Positions 8,903 to 19,500 of a stretch of 64,000 nucleotides of DNA are shown piece by piece. The position numbers were made by a program, and so were the translations under genes. How positions within the stretch are numbered: the first letter of the stretch is position 1; every line of letters begins with the position of its first letter. The notes beneath the pieces were generated by a model. The model had not been told where the DNA came from, made no database searches, and saw nothing but the letters and a program-made list of their open reading frames with translations. This DNA comes from Streptococcus pseudopneumoniae (lineage in GTDB: Bacteria > Bacillota > Bacilli > Lactobacillales > Streptococcaceae). The stretch covers positions 1-64,000 of the forward strand of contig NZ_JUUZ01000012.1 in NCBI RefSeq assembly GCF_001074155.1, given 5' to 3'.

Positions 8903-9967
8903 TTAATAATTTTTGATTAAATCTACTGTAGAACGATCCAATTTTTTAACCAAGGCTTGTAAGAAAGCTTGAGCTTCAAGGAAATCGTCCATTGCATAAA
9001 GGGTTTGGTGAGAGTGGATATAACGGGCACAAACACCGATTGTTGTTGATGGGACACCACCATTTTTCAGATGAGCTGCACCTGCGTCAGTTCCACCTTT
9101 TCCACAGTAGTATTGATACTTGATTCCAGCTTCTTCAGCAGTTGTCAAAAGGAAATCCTTCATACCTGGAAGGAGCAAGTGACCTGGATCGTAGAAACGA
9201 ATCAAGGTTCCATCACCAATCTTACCTTGACCACCATAAACATCACCAGCAGGTGAACAATCCACCGCAAGGAATACTTCTGGATCAAATTTTGTTGTAG
9301 ATGCATGGGCACCACGAAGTCCAACTTCCTCTTGGACATTGGCACCAAGATAAAGTTCATTGCCTAGTTTTTGACCTGACAAGTTTTCAGCCAATTCGCT
9401 AACCATGAGAACACCATAACGGTTATCCCATGCTTTTGAGATGATATTTTTTTCATTAGCAGTTAGAATCGCACTACTATCTGGAACGATGGTGTCACCA
9501 GGACGGATACCAAAACTTTCAGCCTCAGCCTTATCAGCAAAACCACCATCAAAAACGATATCTGAAATAGCTGGCATGGTTGGGCCACCTGTGCCACGAG
9601 TCAAATGTGGAGGAACTGAACCCGAAATTACCGGTATTTCACGTCCTTCACGTGTGAAGAGTTTAAAGCGTTGGCTGCTAACAACCATTGGGTTCCAACC
9701 ACCAATACTGACTACTCGGAAGGTCCCATCTGCTTTGATTTCACTAACCATGAAACCAACTTCATCCATATGAGATGCTACCAAGACGCGAGGTGCATTC
9801 GCAACTTCTGAATGTTTGATACCAAAAATACCACCTAGGCCATCAGTCACTACTTCATCCACGTGAGGAGTTATCTTCTCACGAAGATAAGCGCGTACAG
9901 GTGCTTCATGACCTGAGATAGCAGAAAGCTCTGTTACTTCTTTGATTTTAGAAAATAATGTTGTCAT
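8903..9967 (-). CDS. pepA: Glutamyl aminopeptidase, M42 family
   Basis: Cytoplasmic dinuclear metallo-aminopeptidase that removes N-terminal acidic residues from peptides. The 354-residue product has full length. Visible motifs: VASHMDEVGFMV with the first metal ligands His and Asp (about 63-75), AWDNRYG with the bridging Asp (about 180), VQEEVGLRG with the catalytic Glu pair (about 212), AVDCSPAGD, and YIHSHQT with the last His ligand (about 317). The gene is followed by the small helical gene. Its ribosome-binding site (AAGGGA) is close to the ATG. A role in using peptides imported by systems such as Ami is an inference. Confidence 0.95.
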   Translation of the reverse strand: MTTLFSKIKEVTELSAISGHEAPVRAYLREKITPHVDEVVTDGLGGIFGIKHSEVANAPRVLVASHMDEVGFMVSEIKADGTFRVVSIGGWNPMVVSSQRFKLFTREGREIPVISGSVPPHLTRGTGGPTMPAISDIVFDGGFADKAEAESFGIRPGDTIVPDSSAILTANEKNIISKAWDNRYGVLMVSELAENLSGQKLGNELYLGANVQEEVGLRGAHASTTKFDPEVFLAVDCSPAGDVYGGQGKIGDGTLIRFYDPGHLLLPGMKDFLLTTAEEAGIKYQYYCGKGGTDAGAAHLKNGGVPSTTIGVCARYIHSHQTLYAMDDFLEAQAFLQALVKKLDRSTVDLIKNY

Positions 9968-10062
9968 TTTAGTCCCTTCTTTCTTTCAACCATTTTACCA
10001 CTTTTTATAGGAGAACGGTAGTAGAAATCGACATTTTAGTGATCAGCTTACTTCTTACACCA

Positions 10063-10090
10063 AAAAAGAATCACGACTGTGATTCTTTTT
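10063..10090 (-). terminator. Terminator of the murI-yidD operon
   Basis: AAAAAGAATCAC / GTGATTCTTTTT perfect 12-bp stem with loop GACT. On the minus strand it begins inside the yidD stop codon (10089-10091) and ends in a T-run. Confidence 0.9.
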
Positions 10091-10325
10091 ATTTTGAATT
10101 TCTCTTTAAAGAAAAGTGATCTGGTACGGGGTCTTTACCTATTTCAGACCAAGGATGACATCGCAATATCCGTGCCAATCCCATCAGAACCCCCTTAAAT
10201 CCATGCTTTTCAATAGCCTGAATCATGTAATTTGAACAAGTAGGCTCAAATCTACAAGAAGGTGGGAATGCAGGGGATATAAAGCGTTGGTAAAAGCGCA
10301 CAGGCGCAATTAAAATTCGTTTCAT
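10089..10325 (-). CDS. yidD: Membrane protein insertion efficiency factor YidD
   Basis: Small protein thought to help YidC/Sec insert proteins into the membrane. The 78-residue product shows the family core: [33 protein letters not shown], with the conserved Cys pair in SCRF.PTCS, and RCHPWS near residue 60. An amphipathic N-terminus ([12 protein letters not shown]) suits membrane association. Last gene of the murI operon: its ATG overlaps the rluB stop by one base (TAATG), implying translational coupling. A strong terminator starts in its stop codon. The yidC gene itself lies 28 kb away at 38488. Confidence 0.93.
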   Translation of the reverse strand: MKRILIAPVRFYQRFISPAFPPSCRFEPTCSNYMIQAIEKHGFKGVLMGLARILRCHPWSEIGKDPVPDHFSLKRNSK

Positions 10326-11050
10326 TATTTATTAGTTGTTACAGCCATGGTGTGTAGTTGGCTGATTTCTTTTTTGTTAAGACGACGGGATTCTCCTGGA
10401 CGGAGACCTGTCAAGTCTAAGTGTCCAAAACGTGTCCGAGACAACTTATCCACTTGAAGCCCAACTGCTTCAAACATCTTTTTAACCTGATGGTTACGTC
10501 CTTCATGGATGGTCAACTGTACAACAGAACGGTTTTTAACAGGATCTACTTTGAGAATTTCGTAGACGGCCGGCTTAGTCTTCTTGCCATCAATCTCAAG
10601 ACCACGAGTTAAGGGGCGGAGATTTTCCTTGTTAGCAATCCCTTTTACACGCGCCACATAGACCTTATCGATTTCATTACGTGGGTGAATCATCTCATCG
10701 GTAAAGTCACCATCATTTGTCAAAATCAAGACACCTGATGTATCCCAGTCCAAACGTCCTACAGGGTAGATACGCTCTTTCACATTAGGCAAAAGATCAA
10801 CAACCGTCTTACGTCCCTTATCATCTGTCACACTAGAAATCACTCCGCGTGGTTTATTGAGCAGATAGTAAACCTTTTCTTCGTTATAGATGGGTTGGCC
10901 CTCAACCTCAACCTTATCACCAGACTTAATGGTTGTCGCTAATTCACGTACTACCTGACCGTTAACAGTTACCAAGCCTTGCTTGATCAACTCCTCTGCT
11001 TTTCTCCTACTGGCCACTCCTGCGTGGGCAATATACTTATTGATTCTCAT
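10325..11050 (-). CDS. rluB: Ribosomal large-subunit pseudouridine synthase B
   Basis: RsuA/RluB-type pseudouridine synthase acting on 23S rRNA. 241 residues: an N-terminal S4 RNA-binding domain (about 1-60, [20 protein letters not shown]), then the catalytic domain with [18 protein letters not shown], where the Asp of GRLDWDTSG is the family nucleophile (about 103), and [16 protein letters not shown]. The start overlaps scpB by 14 bp and the stop overlaps yidD by one base, so it is embedded in the operon. RluB versus RsuA is assigned from family resemblance and the scpAB linkage common in Firmicutes. Confidence 0.92.
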   Translation of the reverse strand: MRINKYIAHAGVASRRKAEELIKQGLVTVNGQVVRELATTIKSGDKVEVEGQPIYNEEKVYYLLNKPRGVISSVTDDKGRKTVVDLLPNVKERIYPVGRLDWDTSGVLILTNDGDFTDEMIHPRNEIDKVYVARVKGIANKENLRPLTRGLEIDGKKTKPAVYEILKVDPVKNRSVVQLTIHEGRNHQVKKMFEAVGLQVDKLSRTRFGHLDLTGLRPGESRRLNKKEISQLHTMAVTTNK

Positions 11051-11606
11051 CTTCTTCTATCCTTTCACCAAATAATTGGCTTTCTTGTGCTTGAATTTCA
11101 AGCTCATCAATCACAGGCAATTCTTCCAAATGGTTAATACCCATGTAATCTAGAAAATAATCCGTAGTTACATAGAGATTAGGGCGACCAAGAACTTCTT
11201 TCTTTCCATCTTCTCGTATCAAGTCAAAGGCCTGTAACTTAGCTAAGGCCCCGCTCGAATTTACCCCACGAATAGCATCGATTTCTATACGTGTGATAGG
11301 CTGCTTATAAGCAATGATGGACAAGGTTTCAAGCGCAGCCCGAGATAGGCTCTGGTTGATTGGCGCCTTAGAATATTCTTTTAAAACATCAGCAAATTGA
11401 GGCTTGGTTACCAATCTGTAGGCACCTCCTGTCTCAATCAGGGCCAAACTAGAATCCTGGTCTTTTTCATACTTTTTGGCTAATTTTTCTAAGCTTTGCT
11501 GAATTCCTGTTGGTGGAAGCGATAAGAGTTCTGCCAACTGGCGAGCCCTAATCCCATCTTCACCTGACACAAACAGGAGCGCTTCTATTTTTGCTAAAGT
11601 ACTCAT
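11037..11606 (-). CDS. scpB: Segregation and condensation protein B
   Basis: Kleisin-associated winged-helix subunit of the SMC-ScpAB complex that compacts and segregates the chromosome. 189 residues from the ATG at 11606, which has GAGAGGA upstream; a longer frame begins with a TTG and lacks a ribosome-binding site. [16 protein letters not shown] is the usual N-terminus. Two winged-helix domains follow, with the second carrying [24 protein letters not shown] (about 100-125). The acidic C-terminus (ERIEEDENQ) is encoded in the overlap with rluB. It lies 12 bp after scpA. The smc gene is not in the window. Confidence 0.95.
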   Translation of the reverse strand: MSTLAKIEALLFVSGEDGIRARQLAELLSLPPTGIQQSLEKLAKKYEKDQDSSLALIETGGAYRLVTKPQFADVLKEYSKAPINQSLSRAALETLSIIAYKQPITRIEIDAIRGVNSSGALAKLQAFDLIREDGKKEVLGRPNLYVTTDYFLDYMGINHLEELPVIDELEIQAQESQLFGERIEEDENQ

Positions 11607-11618
11607 ACTTCCTCTCAA

Positions 11619-12353
11619 TCAAGCCTGACTTTGCTCTACTTGATTTTCCTCATTCTTTTTTATGAGATAAATATCTCCAAAACTCTCTTTTTGAATCAAG
11701 AGAATTTCTTGGGTTTTAATCAACTCTAAGGTTGCTAAAAAAAGTGTAATAACCTCTTGCAAATCCTTGGTTTCTTTAAACAAATCCTGTAGGCATAGTT
11801 GTTGCCCTTCTACCAAGGCTTCCCGAACAATGACCATCATATCCTCAATCTTATACTCATCTCGTAAAATGGTTGTATGGTTTTTCGAGAATTCTTCCTT
11901 TTTCTTGGTCAGTAAGGTTGAAAAGGCTAAGAAAAGATCGATCGTGGTCTTATCATGCACAAGTTCAGCATCTTCGTAAATTAACTCTGTCGGTGCTTTT
12001 GAGTAATATTGAGCTCGTTCTTGGTGCTTCACTTCCAACTGCTCTCCCAAAAGTTTAAACTTGCGGTATTCTTCGATTTGAGAAAGAAGGTCCTGTTCAA
12101 GGTCATCCTCTAAATCAGACACTTCCGCAACCTTTGGCAAGAGCTTACGACTTTTGATCAGCATCAGTTGGCTAGCCATCACCATATATCCACCTGCTAC
12201 TTCTAAACGCATGGCTTGTAAGGTTGATATGTAGGCTAGATACTGCTCAATAACTTCTGTAATCGGTACATCATAGATATCCATCTGATACTTTGAAACC
12301 AAGTGTAAGAGCAAGTCCAAAGGCCCTTCAAAATCTTTTAATTTAATATCCAT
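11619..12353 (-). CDS. scpA: Segregation and condensation protein A (kleisin)
   Basis: Kleisin subunit bridging the SMC heads with ScpB. 244 residues with the family N-terminus [26 protein letters not shown], containing the GPLDLLL motif, and a [15 protein letters not shown] helix near residue 80. The C-terminal winged helix lies near 170-235 ([30 protein letters not shown]). The ATG overlaps the preceding xerD-like stop as TAATG, and scpB follows closely. This is the canonical scpAB arrangement within a streptococcal operon. Confidence 0.96.
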   Translation of the reverse strand: MDIKLKDFEGPLDLLLHLVSKYQMDIYDVPITEVIEQYLAYISTLQAMRLEVAGGYMVMASQLMLIKSRKLLPKVAEVSDLEDDLEQDLLSQIEEYRKFKLLGEQLEVKHQERAQYYSKAPTELIYEDAELVHDKTTIDLFLAFSTLLTKKKEEFSKNHTTILRDEYKIEDMMVIVREALVEGQQLCLQDLFKETKDLQEVITLFLATLELIKTQEILLIQKESFGDIYLIKKNEENQVEQSQA

Positions 12354-13087
12354 TATCTATATTTTTCTAAGGTCATGACTGTTTTTAATCCCAATTTTTT
12401 GGCGATGTCATACAAGTCAACCTTCTCTTCAATTTGTCTCAGTATAAACTGTTCTCTCAATCCTTGAGCCGATAAATCTGCAAAACCTTTTTCCTTTAGA
12501 AAGGCTTCTAACTGACGAAAGGCCCATTGACGAGAGTATGGCTTCCCAGCTTTTTCAAAGATGTAGGTCTGTCCCATCAAGGGTTCTAACTCTGCAAGTA
12601 ATTTTGTGGGAAGACTCAAGATTCTTTGTTGAGAGGCTTTATTGATTCTCAACACTTGAAAATCTAGATTCACATCACTTATTTTTATGGCTAGAATTTC
12701 ACTAGGCAAGAGGCCCAATTCAACTATCAATAAGGCTATTAAACGCCCTTCTGGATAGGTACTTTCTTGCCAGAAAGAACTCAAGTCTAAAAGCTCTGAC
12801 TTGACTTGTTTTTTCTCAGCCTGTTTCGGCAATTCCAAACGATAAAAGGTGCCAATCTTTCCTTTCTGATATAAAAAGTAAAGAAATTGATTGCAGGCGG
12901 AAACTTTACGCTTTTGGGCACTCATTTTAAAATTTGAAAGTTGTGCTTGATAGATTTTTAAACTTGTCTCAGAAATTCGTCCTCCAATAAGATCTAAAAA
13001 CTGCTCCAAGTCATATTTATAAGACTGTTTAGAATTACTAGATAGATTTTGCTTTTCTTCTAAAAATGTTAAAATCCATTCTCTCAT
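12353..13087 (-). CDS. Tyrosine recombinase XerD-like protein (probably catalytically impaired)
   Basis: 244 residues with the general outline of a tyrosine recombinase: a SAM-like N-terminal core-binding domain (about 1-75) and a C-terminal catalytic-like domain. Several catalytic positions are altered. The usual Arg of GLR.SE is replaced in LGLLPSEIL. The LRH.F motif reads LREQF. The LGH His is Leu in KKLGLKT. A terminal Tyr (EKYR) remains. The streptococcal XerD-like family is known for not acting on the streptococcal dif site, so a non-catalytic or regulatory role is likely. It is translationally coupled to both cbpB (ATGA) and scpA (TAATG), which fits a link to chromosome segregation. 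Confidence 0.88.
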   Translation of the reverse strand: MREWILTFLEEKQNLSSNSKQSYKYDLEQFLDLIGGRISETSLKIYQAQLSNFKMSAQKRKVSACNQFLYFLYQKGKIGTFYRLELPKQAEKKQVKSELLDLSSFWQESTYPEGRLIALLIVELGLLPSEILAIKISDVNLDFQVLRINKASQQRILSLPTKLLAELEPLMGQTYIFEKAGKPYSRQWAFRQLEAFLKEKGFADLSAQGLREQFILRQIEEKVDLYDIAKKLGLKTVMTLEKYR

Positions 13088-13545
13088 TTGCTTCGAATCT
13101 CATATTCCTTACTAAAATCATGCAGAAGTGCATTGACAGCCTTAAGGATTGATTTTCGTGTGATAATTCCTTGGAAAAGACCATCCTTACCAACGACTGG
13201 CAGGAAAGACTCATCCACTAGCTTATGTAAAACATCCGTCAGTGTATAATCTGGATTAACCACTGCCACATCCTTCTTTGTCATGTGAACGATATCCATA
13301 TCTGCTATGACATCCTGACTCAAACCCTGCTCCATTTGGTATGCAAAAATATCTCTAAGCCCTATAGTCCCAACAAATTTTTTCTCAGCAGTCACTACTG
13401 GAACTCGTGTATAAGTCATCTGGCTAAGGAGGAGAATTGCATGATCTGCATTGTGAGTATCAATGAGCACAGCCAAATTTTCAGCAGGAGTCAAAAAGGT
13501 TTCCTCTTGTTCCAGCAAAAAGAGTTCAAATTCTTTGGCAATCAT
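13084..13545 (-). CDS. cbpB: CBS-pair protein, CbpB-type c-di-AMP-binding protein
   Basis: 153 residues made almost entirely of two CBS motifs (about 15-80 and 85-145), with ILLSQMTYTRVPVV and VDESFLPVVGKDGLFQGIITRKSILKA. There is no transporter or enzyme domain. Stand-alone CBS proteins of this type in Firmicutes bind cyclic di-AMP and, when unliganded, engage the stringent-response synthetase; that role is transferred from the family, not visible here. It overlaps its neighbours on both sides by four bases (ATGA), so it is produced together with the phosphodiesterase-like and XerD-like proteins. Confidence 0.85.
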   Translation of the reverse strand: MIAKEFELFLLEQEETFLTPAENLAVLIDTHNADHAILLLSQMTYTRVPVVTAEKKFVGTIGLRDIFAYQMEQGLSQDVIADMDIVHMTKKDVAVVNPDYTLTDVLHKLVDESFLPVVGKDGLFQGIITRKSILKAVNALLHDFSKEYEIRSK

Positions 13546-14063
13546 CGAGCAAACTCCTTGGACAAGCCTGGATAAACATCATGATCACGTGTCAAAAAGT
13601 CCACTTTGAAATAGCTGTCATCAATTTCCACACGAGCGTAGAGACATTCTCTGATGGTCCCACGTGGTTGGCTGATAGAACCTGGATTTAGAAAGAGGGT
13701 CTTCCCTTCCATCCAAGCATTTGGTACATGCAAGTGACCATAGAGACAGATATCAGCATCTTCCTCTTGAGCCCAGAAATCTAGTTTTTGGAAATTGAAG
13801 TTAATGTCAAATAAGTGTCCGTGAGTCTGGATAATCTTGGTAGGACCCAGTTGAGTCACTAAGCGTTCTGGATAATCTGAATAGAAATCCATGTTTCCTC
13901 TAACTACCTGAATTCCTTCCCAGAGTGGTGAATCTGGGCGAAGCTCCGAGTCACCATCGTGAAAAATGGCATCAACTTTCCCAAGATAGCGATCACGTAT
14001 TTCTTCTACAATCAAGCTATCTCCATGGGAGTCGCTCATTACAATGATGGTTTGCTTTGCCAT
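13542..14063 (-). CDS. YfcE/MJ0936-type metallophosphoesterase
   Basis: 173-residue calcineurin-like phosphoesterase. Metal-ligand motifs are in order: SDSHGD near residue 10, FHDGDSE (GD motif) near 35, VRGNMDF (GN.D) near 55, THGHLFD near 80 and [11 protein letters not shown] (GH.H) near 107. Family members hydrolyse phosphodiesters in vitro; the natural substrate is unknown. It overlaps the upstream rdgB-like gene by 25 bp and the downstream cbpB by four bases. Confidence 0.9.
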   Translation of the reverse strand: MAKQTIIVMSDSHGDSLIVEEIRDRYLGKVDAIFHDGDSELRPDSPLWEGIQVVRGNMDFYSDYPERLVTQLGPTKIIQTHGHLFDINFNFQKLDFWAQEEDADICLYGHLHVPNAWMEGKTLFLNPGSISQPRGTIRECLYARVEIDDSYFKVDFLTRDHDVYPGLSKEFAR

Positions 14064-15010
14064 GATGGAAATACCTCCAAAAGTTTCTTAACGGCTAAGG
14101 CACGGTGAGATTGACTATTTTTTTCTTCAAGGGTTAATTCAGCTGATGACTTGCCTGTTTCTCCTACTAGGAAAAGAGGATCATAGCCAAAACCATTTTC
14201 ACCCTTAGGTTCAAAGTTAATGTAGCCTGGCCAATCAGCTTCGACCACCAAGCTTTCCTTACCTGGGCTAGCCACAACCAAAGTGGTGTGGAATTGTGCC
14301 GAACGGTCCTTGAGTTCAAAGACCATGGCTAATTCGTGCAAGAGTTTGGCATTGTTTTCTTGATCACTTGCCCCTACTCCTGCGAAACGAGCTGACCAGA
14401 CCCCTGGCAATCCGCCAAGAACATCTACTTTAAGACCAGAATCATCCGCCAGAACCATCTTACCTGTCAATTTGGAAATGGTTTCAGCCTTAAGGCGAGC
14501 ATTTTCTTCAAAGGTCATACCAGTTTCAGCAACTTCAGGCAGATCTGGGTAATCATTGAGATTCTCCACATCATATCCAAGTTTGTCAAAGATAGCACGA
14601 AATTCCTTGGTCTTCCCTTCATTACGAGTCGCTATCAACAAGGTTTCTCTGACTTTGCTAGTTTCAAAGAAGGCTTCGACATCTACTCCTTCTTTAGGTA
14701 ATTCCACATGCAAGAGTTGTCCATTTTCAACTAAGAGCAAGGCACCTTGGCGTTGAATGACTTCCAAGTTTCGACCGGCTTCTGCATTTAAAATCTCAAC
14801 GATAAAAGATAGCAAGCGGAAGTTGGAAGACCGGCGCATTACCGTAATCGTGATTGGAAAACCATTTTCCTCATCACGGAAAATGCGAGCCAAATCCATA
14901 AAATCGAGATCAAGAGGATCTTTTATGAGGCTATAGATTCCACCGTAGACGTCCCAGACACCTACATACCAGTCCTGGTCATCCTTGTATTCATAAATTT
15001 TGTTTGTCAT
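14039..15010 (-). CDS. rdgB: Non-canonical purine NTP pyrophosphatase (RdgB/HAM1) with N-terminal extension
   Basis: Removes ITP, XTP and dITP from the nucleotide pool. 323 residues from the ATG at 15010, which overlaps the murI stop as ATGA; a longer frame starting at 15049 runs inside murI. The HAM1 domain begins only near residue 127 ([14 protein letters not shown]) and includes [32 protein letters not shown] and GFGYDPLF. The first ~120 residues are an extra domain ([20 protein letters not shown]) not found in the roughly 200-residue RdgB proteins of most bacteria. I recall the same longer form in other streptococci, and its function is unknown to me. Confidence 0.92.
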   Translation of the reverse strand: MTNKIYEYKDDQDWYVGVWDVYGGIYSLIKDPLDLDFMDLARIFRDEENGFPITITVMRRSSNFRLLSFIVEILNAEAGRNLEVIQRQGALLLVENGQLLHVELPKEGVDVEAFFETSKVRETLLIATRNEGKTKEFRAIFDKLGYDVENLNDYPDLPEVAETGMTFEENARLKAETISKLTGKMVLADDSGLKVDVLGGLPGVWSARFAGVGASDQENNAKLLHELAMVFELKDRSAQFHTTLVVASPGKESLVVEADWPGYINFEPKGENGFGYDPLFLVGETGKSSAELTLEEKNSQSHRALAVKKLLEVFPSWQSKPSL

Positions 15011-15801
15011 AATGTTACATGCTCCACATGAATCTCTTTTTCTAGCCATTCCGCTCCAATCTGAGCAAAACTATGGCTATTTGCAGTCGTATAAAAACGG
15101 TGTTGTAGAGGCCCTGCATCGCGGCCACGATTAATCTCGAAATAATTGAGTAAGACAGAAATATCCCGTACACACTCTGCTCCACTATCAATCAGTTTCA
15201 CTTCCGGTCCCATCACATTTTGGATAATGGGGCTGAGGAGCGGGTAGTGGGTACAACCCAAAATCAAACTGTCTACCTTGCCCACTAATGGACGCAAGGT
15301 TTCATAAACTACTTTCTTGGTCACACTGGTTGAAAGGGCACCAGACTCAACCAAGGGAGCAAACTTAGGGCAGGCCAAACTTTCAACTTGCAAATTTGGA
15401 TCTAGGTCATGAATTTTTTGACGATAGATATCTGATTGTACTGTCATCGCTGTTCCAATCACACCGATTTTCCCACCCTGACTTGTTTTGATAGCAGCTG
15501 AAGCGCCCGGTAAAATCACTCCAAGAACAGGAATATCGAGTTTGGATTTAATTTCTTCCCAAACAACTGCTGTTGCAGTATTACAAGCGATGACAATCAT
15601 CTTGACATCCTTAGTCAAAAGAAAGTTGACCAACTGCCAAGTATATTCACGAATTTGCTCAGCAGGACGAGGCCCGTAAGGTGCCCGTGCCGAATCTCCA
15701 ATATAGACGATTTCTTCATGAGGAAGCTGGCGCATGAGCTCACGTACAACGGTCAAGCCTCCAACGCCCGAATCCAAAAAACCAATTGGTCGATTATCCA
15801 T
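15007..15801 (-). CDS. murI: Glutamate racemase
   Basis: Makes D-glutamate for peptidoglycan. 264 residues. [16 protein letters not shown] near residue 8 and the first catalytic Cys in VIACNTATA (about 73) are visible, with the second in LGCTHYPLL (about 184). [14 protein letters not shown] is also conserved. First gene of a nine-gene overlapping operon reaching to yidD at 10089. A weak GAAAG-type ribosome-binding site precedes the ATG, and a leader of about 100 nt separates it from the best promoter. Confidence 0.96.
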   Translation of the reverse strand: MDNRPIGFLDSGVGGLTVVRELMRQLPHEEIVYIGDSARAPYGPRPAEQIREYTWQLVNFLLTKDVKMIVIACNTATAVVWEEIKSKLDIPVLGVILPGASAAIKTSQGGKIGVIGTAMTVQSDIYRQKIHDLDPNLQVESLACPKFAPLVESGALSTSVTKKVVYETLRPLVGKVDSLILGCTHYPLLSPIIQNVMGPEVKLIDSGAECVRDISVLLNYFEINRGRDAGPLQHRFYTTANSHSFAQIGAEWLEKEIHVEHVTL

Positions 15802-15906
15802 ACAGTCTTCTTTCTAGTCTTATTTTTCTGATTGATAGTTCATTATCGTTACATTTCTCGTTGAAATTTCTGACAGACTGGTAGACTCCAGACTATCTCC
15901 CTCTTA

Positions 15907-15934
15907 ATCATAATCAAATATCAATAGAATGCAA
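15907..15934 (-). promoter_or_regulatory. Candidate murI operon promoter
   Basis: TTGCAT (15929-15934), 16 bp, TATGAT (15907-15912) on the minus strand, giving a leader of about 100 nt. Confidence 0.5.
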
Positions 15935-15975
15935 GGAAAAAGTCTTATCCTTAAATATCAGTTGAACATAGTGAG

Positions 15976-16001
15976 AAGTCTGGAATTTTCATCCCAGACT
16001 T
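15976..16001 (-). terminator. Hairpin downstream of the UPF0154 gene
   Basis: AAGTCTGG / CCAGACTT stem with a 9-nt loop, 8 bp beyond the stop of the UPF0154 gene. No T-run follows on the minus strand (one follows on plus), so it may be a weak or rightward terminator. Confidence 0.45.
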
Positions 16002-16008
16002 TTCCTAT

Positions 16009-16254
16009 TTATTTCTTTTTATTGTTAGCAAGGGCTGCTTTTTGTTGGCGAATGATTTGGTGGTAAACTTGTTGTACCTTAGCTTCGCTTGGTTTTTGAC
16101 CATTTGCACTCAACAGAGTACGAACTGCTTCTGCATTCAAACGTGGGTTATCAGCAAATTCTTTTTCAATTTGCTTGCGCACCAAGTACATTCCTCCAAG
16201 AGCTCCACCAAGAAAAGCTAAAACAATCAAGACAATTGCTAAAATAAGGTCCAT
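16009..16254 (-). CDS. yneF: UPF0154 (YneF-type) small membrane protein
   Basis: 81 residues: a single N-terminal transmembrane helix (about 3-24, [21 protein letters not shown]), then a charged cytoplasmic tail with [25 protein letters not shown], the family signature. The role is unknown. AGGAGAAA precedes the ATG. It stands alone between its own extended -10 promoter and the murI operon promoter region. Confidence 0.9.
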   Translation of the reverse strand: MDLILAIVLIVLAFLGGALGGMYLVRKQIEKEFADNPRLNAEAVRTLLSANGQKPSEAKVQQVYHQIIRQQKAALANNKKK

Positions 16255-16287
16255 AATATTTCTCCTGTTTCTTTTTGAATCTTCTAT

Positions 16288-16296
16288 ATTATACCA
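16288..16296 (-). promoter_or_regulatory. UPF0154 gene promoter, extended -10
   Basis: TGGTATAAT on the minus strand, 34 nt before the ATG; the -35 region is weak. Confidence 0.55.
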
Positions 16297-16444
16297 TAAA
16301 GTCCCACGCCTGACTAGTTTGATTTACGCTTTCAAAAGGGTAGGGCATTCCTCAGATTCTTTTTCAGCTCTGATCTTTTTTAATTTAATAAAATTAAAAA
16401 AGAACTAAAATTTGGTAAAATAATTCAGTTTTTCCTAAAAAACC

Positions 16445-16473
16445 TTGCATTGGATTGATTTATTTGCTATATT
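16445..16473 (+). promoter_or_regulatory. Fucosidase gene promoter
   Basis: TTGCAT (16445-16450), exactly 17 bp, TATATT (16468-16473), about 94 nt before the ATG. Confidence 0.6.
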
Positions 16474-16532
16474 AAAATTATACAAAACAAAGGAAACATC
16501 TTTCTGCAAGGCTTATTTTTTTTACAATAAAA

Positions 16533-16546
16533 TGTATGCGCTTACA
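16533..16546 (+). promoter_or_regulatory. cre site upstream of the fucosidase gene
   Basis: TGTATGCGCTTACA matches the CcpA consensus TGWAANCGNTNWCA at all fixed positions but one. It lies about 60 nt downstream of the -10 box and 13 nt before the ribosome-binding site, a roadblock position. Carbon catabolite repression is inferred. Confidence 0.65.
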
Positions 16547-16566
16547 GATTTGAGAAAGGAGTTTTT

Positions 16567-19500
16567 ATGGAGAAGAGCTATTGGGAAAAATCCTGTAAGT
16601 ATAGCATCCGAAAATTGACCGTTGGAACTGCTTCTGTTCTACTGGGAGCTGTTTTTCTAGCGACACAGAATGTAGCTGCTGATGGCATCGAAGTGAAAGA
16701 AAATCAAGCAAGTGTCAGTGAGACTACGGTTCAAGTGAATACAAAAGTAGAGGAACCCACTCAAGAGGATAAGGAAAATCAACCAAGCACAGAAAATCAA
16801 ACTTCTACTGAATTAGCTGACAAAGAGGTAAAACCTGAAAAGGAAACACCTCAAACAAATAATCAATCAGAGACTAACGCTGTAGTTGAACCTTCTGAAA
16901 ATAAGGAGAGTGAAAAACCAGAACTTCCTATGACTAAGCAAGAAAACTATCAACTTCATTACGACCAACTAACTGCTCCTTCTTATGACGGCTGGGAAAA
17001 ACAAGCCCTGCCAGTGGGAAATGGAGAAATGGGGGCTAAGGTTTTTGGGCTCATCGGTCAAGAAAGAATCCAATACAATGAAAAAACTCTCTGGTCTGGT
17101 GGGCCGCAACCGGATAGCACCGATTACAATGGGGGGAACTATCAAGACCGCTATAAGGTCTTAGCAGAAATTCGTAAGGCATTAGAAGAAGGAAACCGCC
17201 AAAAAGCAAAACAATTAGCGGAGCGCAACCTAGTCGGACCAAACAATTCTCAGTATGGTCGTTACTTATCTTTTGGTGATATCTTTATGGTCTTTAACAA
17301 CCAAAAGAAAGGTTTGGAGAATGTTACCGACTACCATCGTGGCTTAGATATTTCTGAGGCCATCTCAACCACTTCTTATACCCAAGACGGTACAAACTTT
17401 AAGCGTGAAACCTTCTCTAGCTATCCTGACGATGTTACTGTCACCCACTTGAGTAAAAAAGGGGATAAGACCCTTGATTTTACACTCTGGAATAGCTTGA
17501 CTGAAGATTTGATTGCGAATGGCGACTACTCCTGGGAATATTCGAATTATAAACAAGGAGCAGTTACGACTGATTCTAATGGTATTTTGCTCAAAGGAAC
17601 TGTCAAAGACAATGGTCTGAAATTTGCTTCCTATCTCGGAATCAAGACAGACGGACAAGTCACTGCACAAGATGGCTATTTGACTGTCACCGGAGCCAGC
17701 TATGCGACCCTTTTACTCAGTGCTAAGACCAACTTTGCTCAAAATCCAAAAACCAATTATCGCAAGGATATTGACGTAGAAAATACTGTTAAGTCTATCG
17801 TAGAAGCTGCCAAGGCAAAAGATTATGAAACCCTAAAAAATAACCACATCAAGGATTATCAAAGTCTCTTCAACCGTGTTCAACTAAATCTTGGCGGTAG
17901 CAAGTCTAGCCAAACTACAAAAGAAGCTCTGCATAGCTACAACCCAGAAAAAGGGCAAAAACTAGAAGAACTCTTCTTCCAATACGGACGTTATCTACTC
18001 ATTAGTTCTTCTCGTGACCGGACAGATGCCCTTCCTGCCAACTTGCAGGGAGTTTGGAATGCAGTAGATAATCCACCTTGGAACTCAGATTACCACCTCA
18101 ATGTCAACCTTCAGATGAACTACTGGCCTGCCTACATGAACAATCTTGCAGAAACTGCTAGGCCAATGGTCAATTATATTGATGACATGCGCTACTATGG
18201 TCGTATCGCTGCTAAAGAATATGCAGGTATCGAATCCAAAGAAGGCCAAGAAAACGGTTGGTTGGTTCATACTCAAGCGACACCATTTGGCTGGACAACT
18301 CCAGGTTGGAATTATTACTGGGGTTGGTCTCCTGCTGCCAATGCTTGGATGATGCAGAATGTCTATGACTACTACAAATTCACCAAGGATGAAACTTATC
18401 TCAAAGAAAAAATTTATCCAATGCTCAAGGAAACAGCCAAGTTCTGGAATTCCTTCTTGCACTACGACAAATCTAGTGACCGTTGGGTTTCTTCTCCATC
18501 ATACTCACCAGAGCATGGAACTATCACGATTGGGAATACCTTTGACCAATCTCTAGTTTGGCAACTCTTCCACGACTATATGGAGGCAGCCAATCACCTG
18601 AAGATCGACCAAGATTTGGTGACAGAAGTGAAGGCTAAATTTGACAAGCTCAAACCACTTCATATCAACCAAGATGGCCGAATCAAGGAATGGTACGAAG
18701 AAGACAGTCCTCAATTCACTAATGAAGGAATTGAAAACCATCACCGTCACGTTTCTCATCTAGTTGGGCTCTTCCCAGGAACCTTATTTGGCAAAGATCA
18801 GCCTGAATATCTGGAAGCAGCACGCGCAACCCTAAACCATCGTGGAGATGGTGGTACCGGTTGGTCTAAGGCTAATAAAATCAACCTCTGGGCTCGTCTC
18901 CTAGATGGAAATCGTGCCCATCGTTTGCTGGCAGAACAACTCAGATCCTCAACTCTAGAAAACCTCTGGGATACGCACGCGCCTTTCCAAATCGATGGAA
19001 ACTTTGGTGCAACCAGCGGTATGGCAGAAATGCTCCTTCAATCCCACACAGGCTACATCGCTCCATTACCAGCCCTTCCAGATGCCTGGAAAGACGGGCA
19101 AGTCTCAGGTCTCGTCGCTCGTGGTAACTTTGGAGTCAGCATGAAATGGAAAGAAAAGAATCTTGAAACGCTATCTTTCATTTCTAATGTTGGTGGGGAT
19201 TTAGTCGTAGACTATCCAAATATCGAAGCTAGCCTTGTCAAGGTTAACGGTAAGGAAGTGCAAGCAAGCCGCATCAAAGACAATCGCATCCAGCTTGCAA
19301 CTCAAAAGGGCGATGTCATCACCTTTGAAAACTTCCCTGGTCGTATCACCCGTCTAACCGCACAACGAAAAGATTCAACGACGGCAGAACTCAATTTCAA
19401 TACAGTTGAAGGGGCGACTCATTATGTCATCCATCGGGAAAGTAAAGATGAAACTGGTCAAACTTCTACTGTCCGTGAGTTTACAACAAACCAAACTCGC

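Larger units (their letters stand above)
16255..16566. other. Divergent intergenic region, UPF0154 gene / fucosidase gene
   Basis: About 310 bp without a convincing gene. It holds the extended -10 promoter of the leftward gene, an A/T-rich middle, and the promoter and cre site of the rightward fucosidase gene. Nothing else is recognised. Confidence 0.6.
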
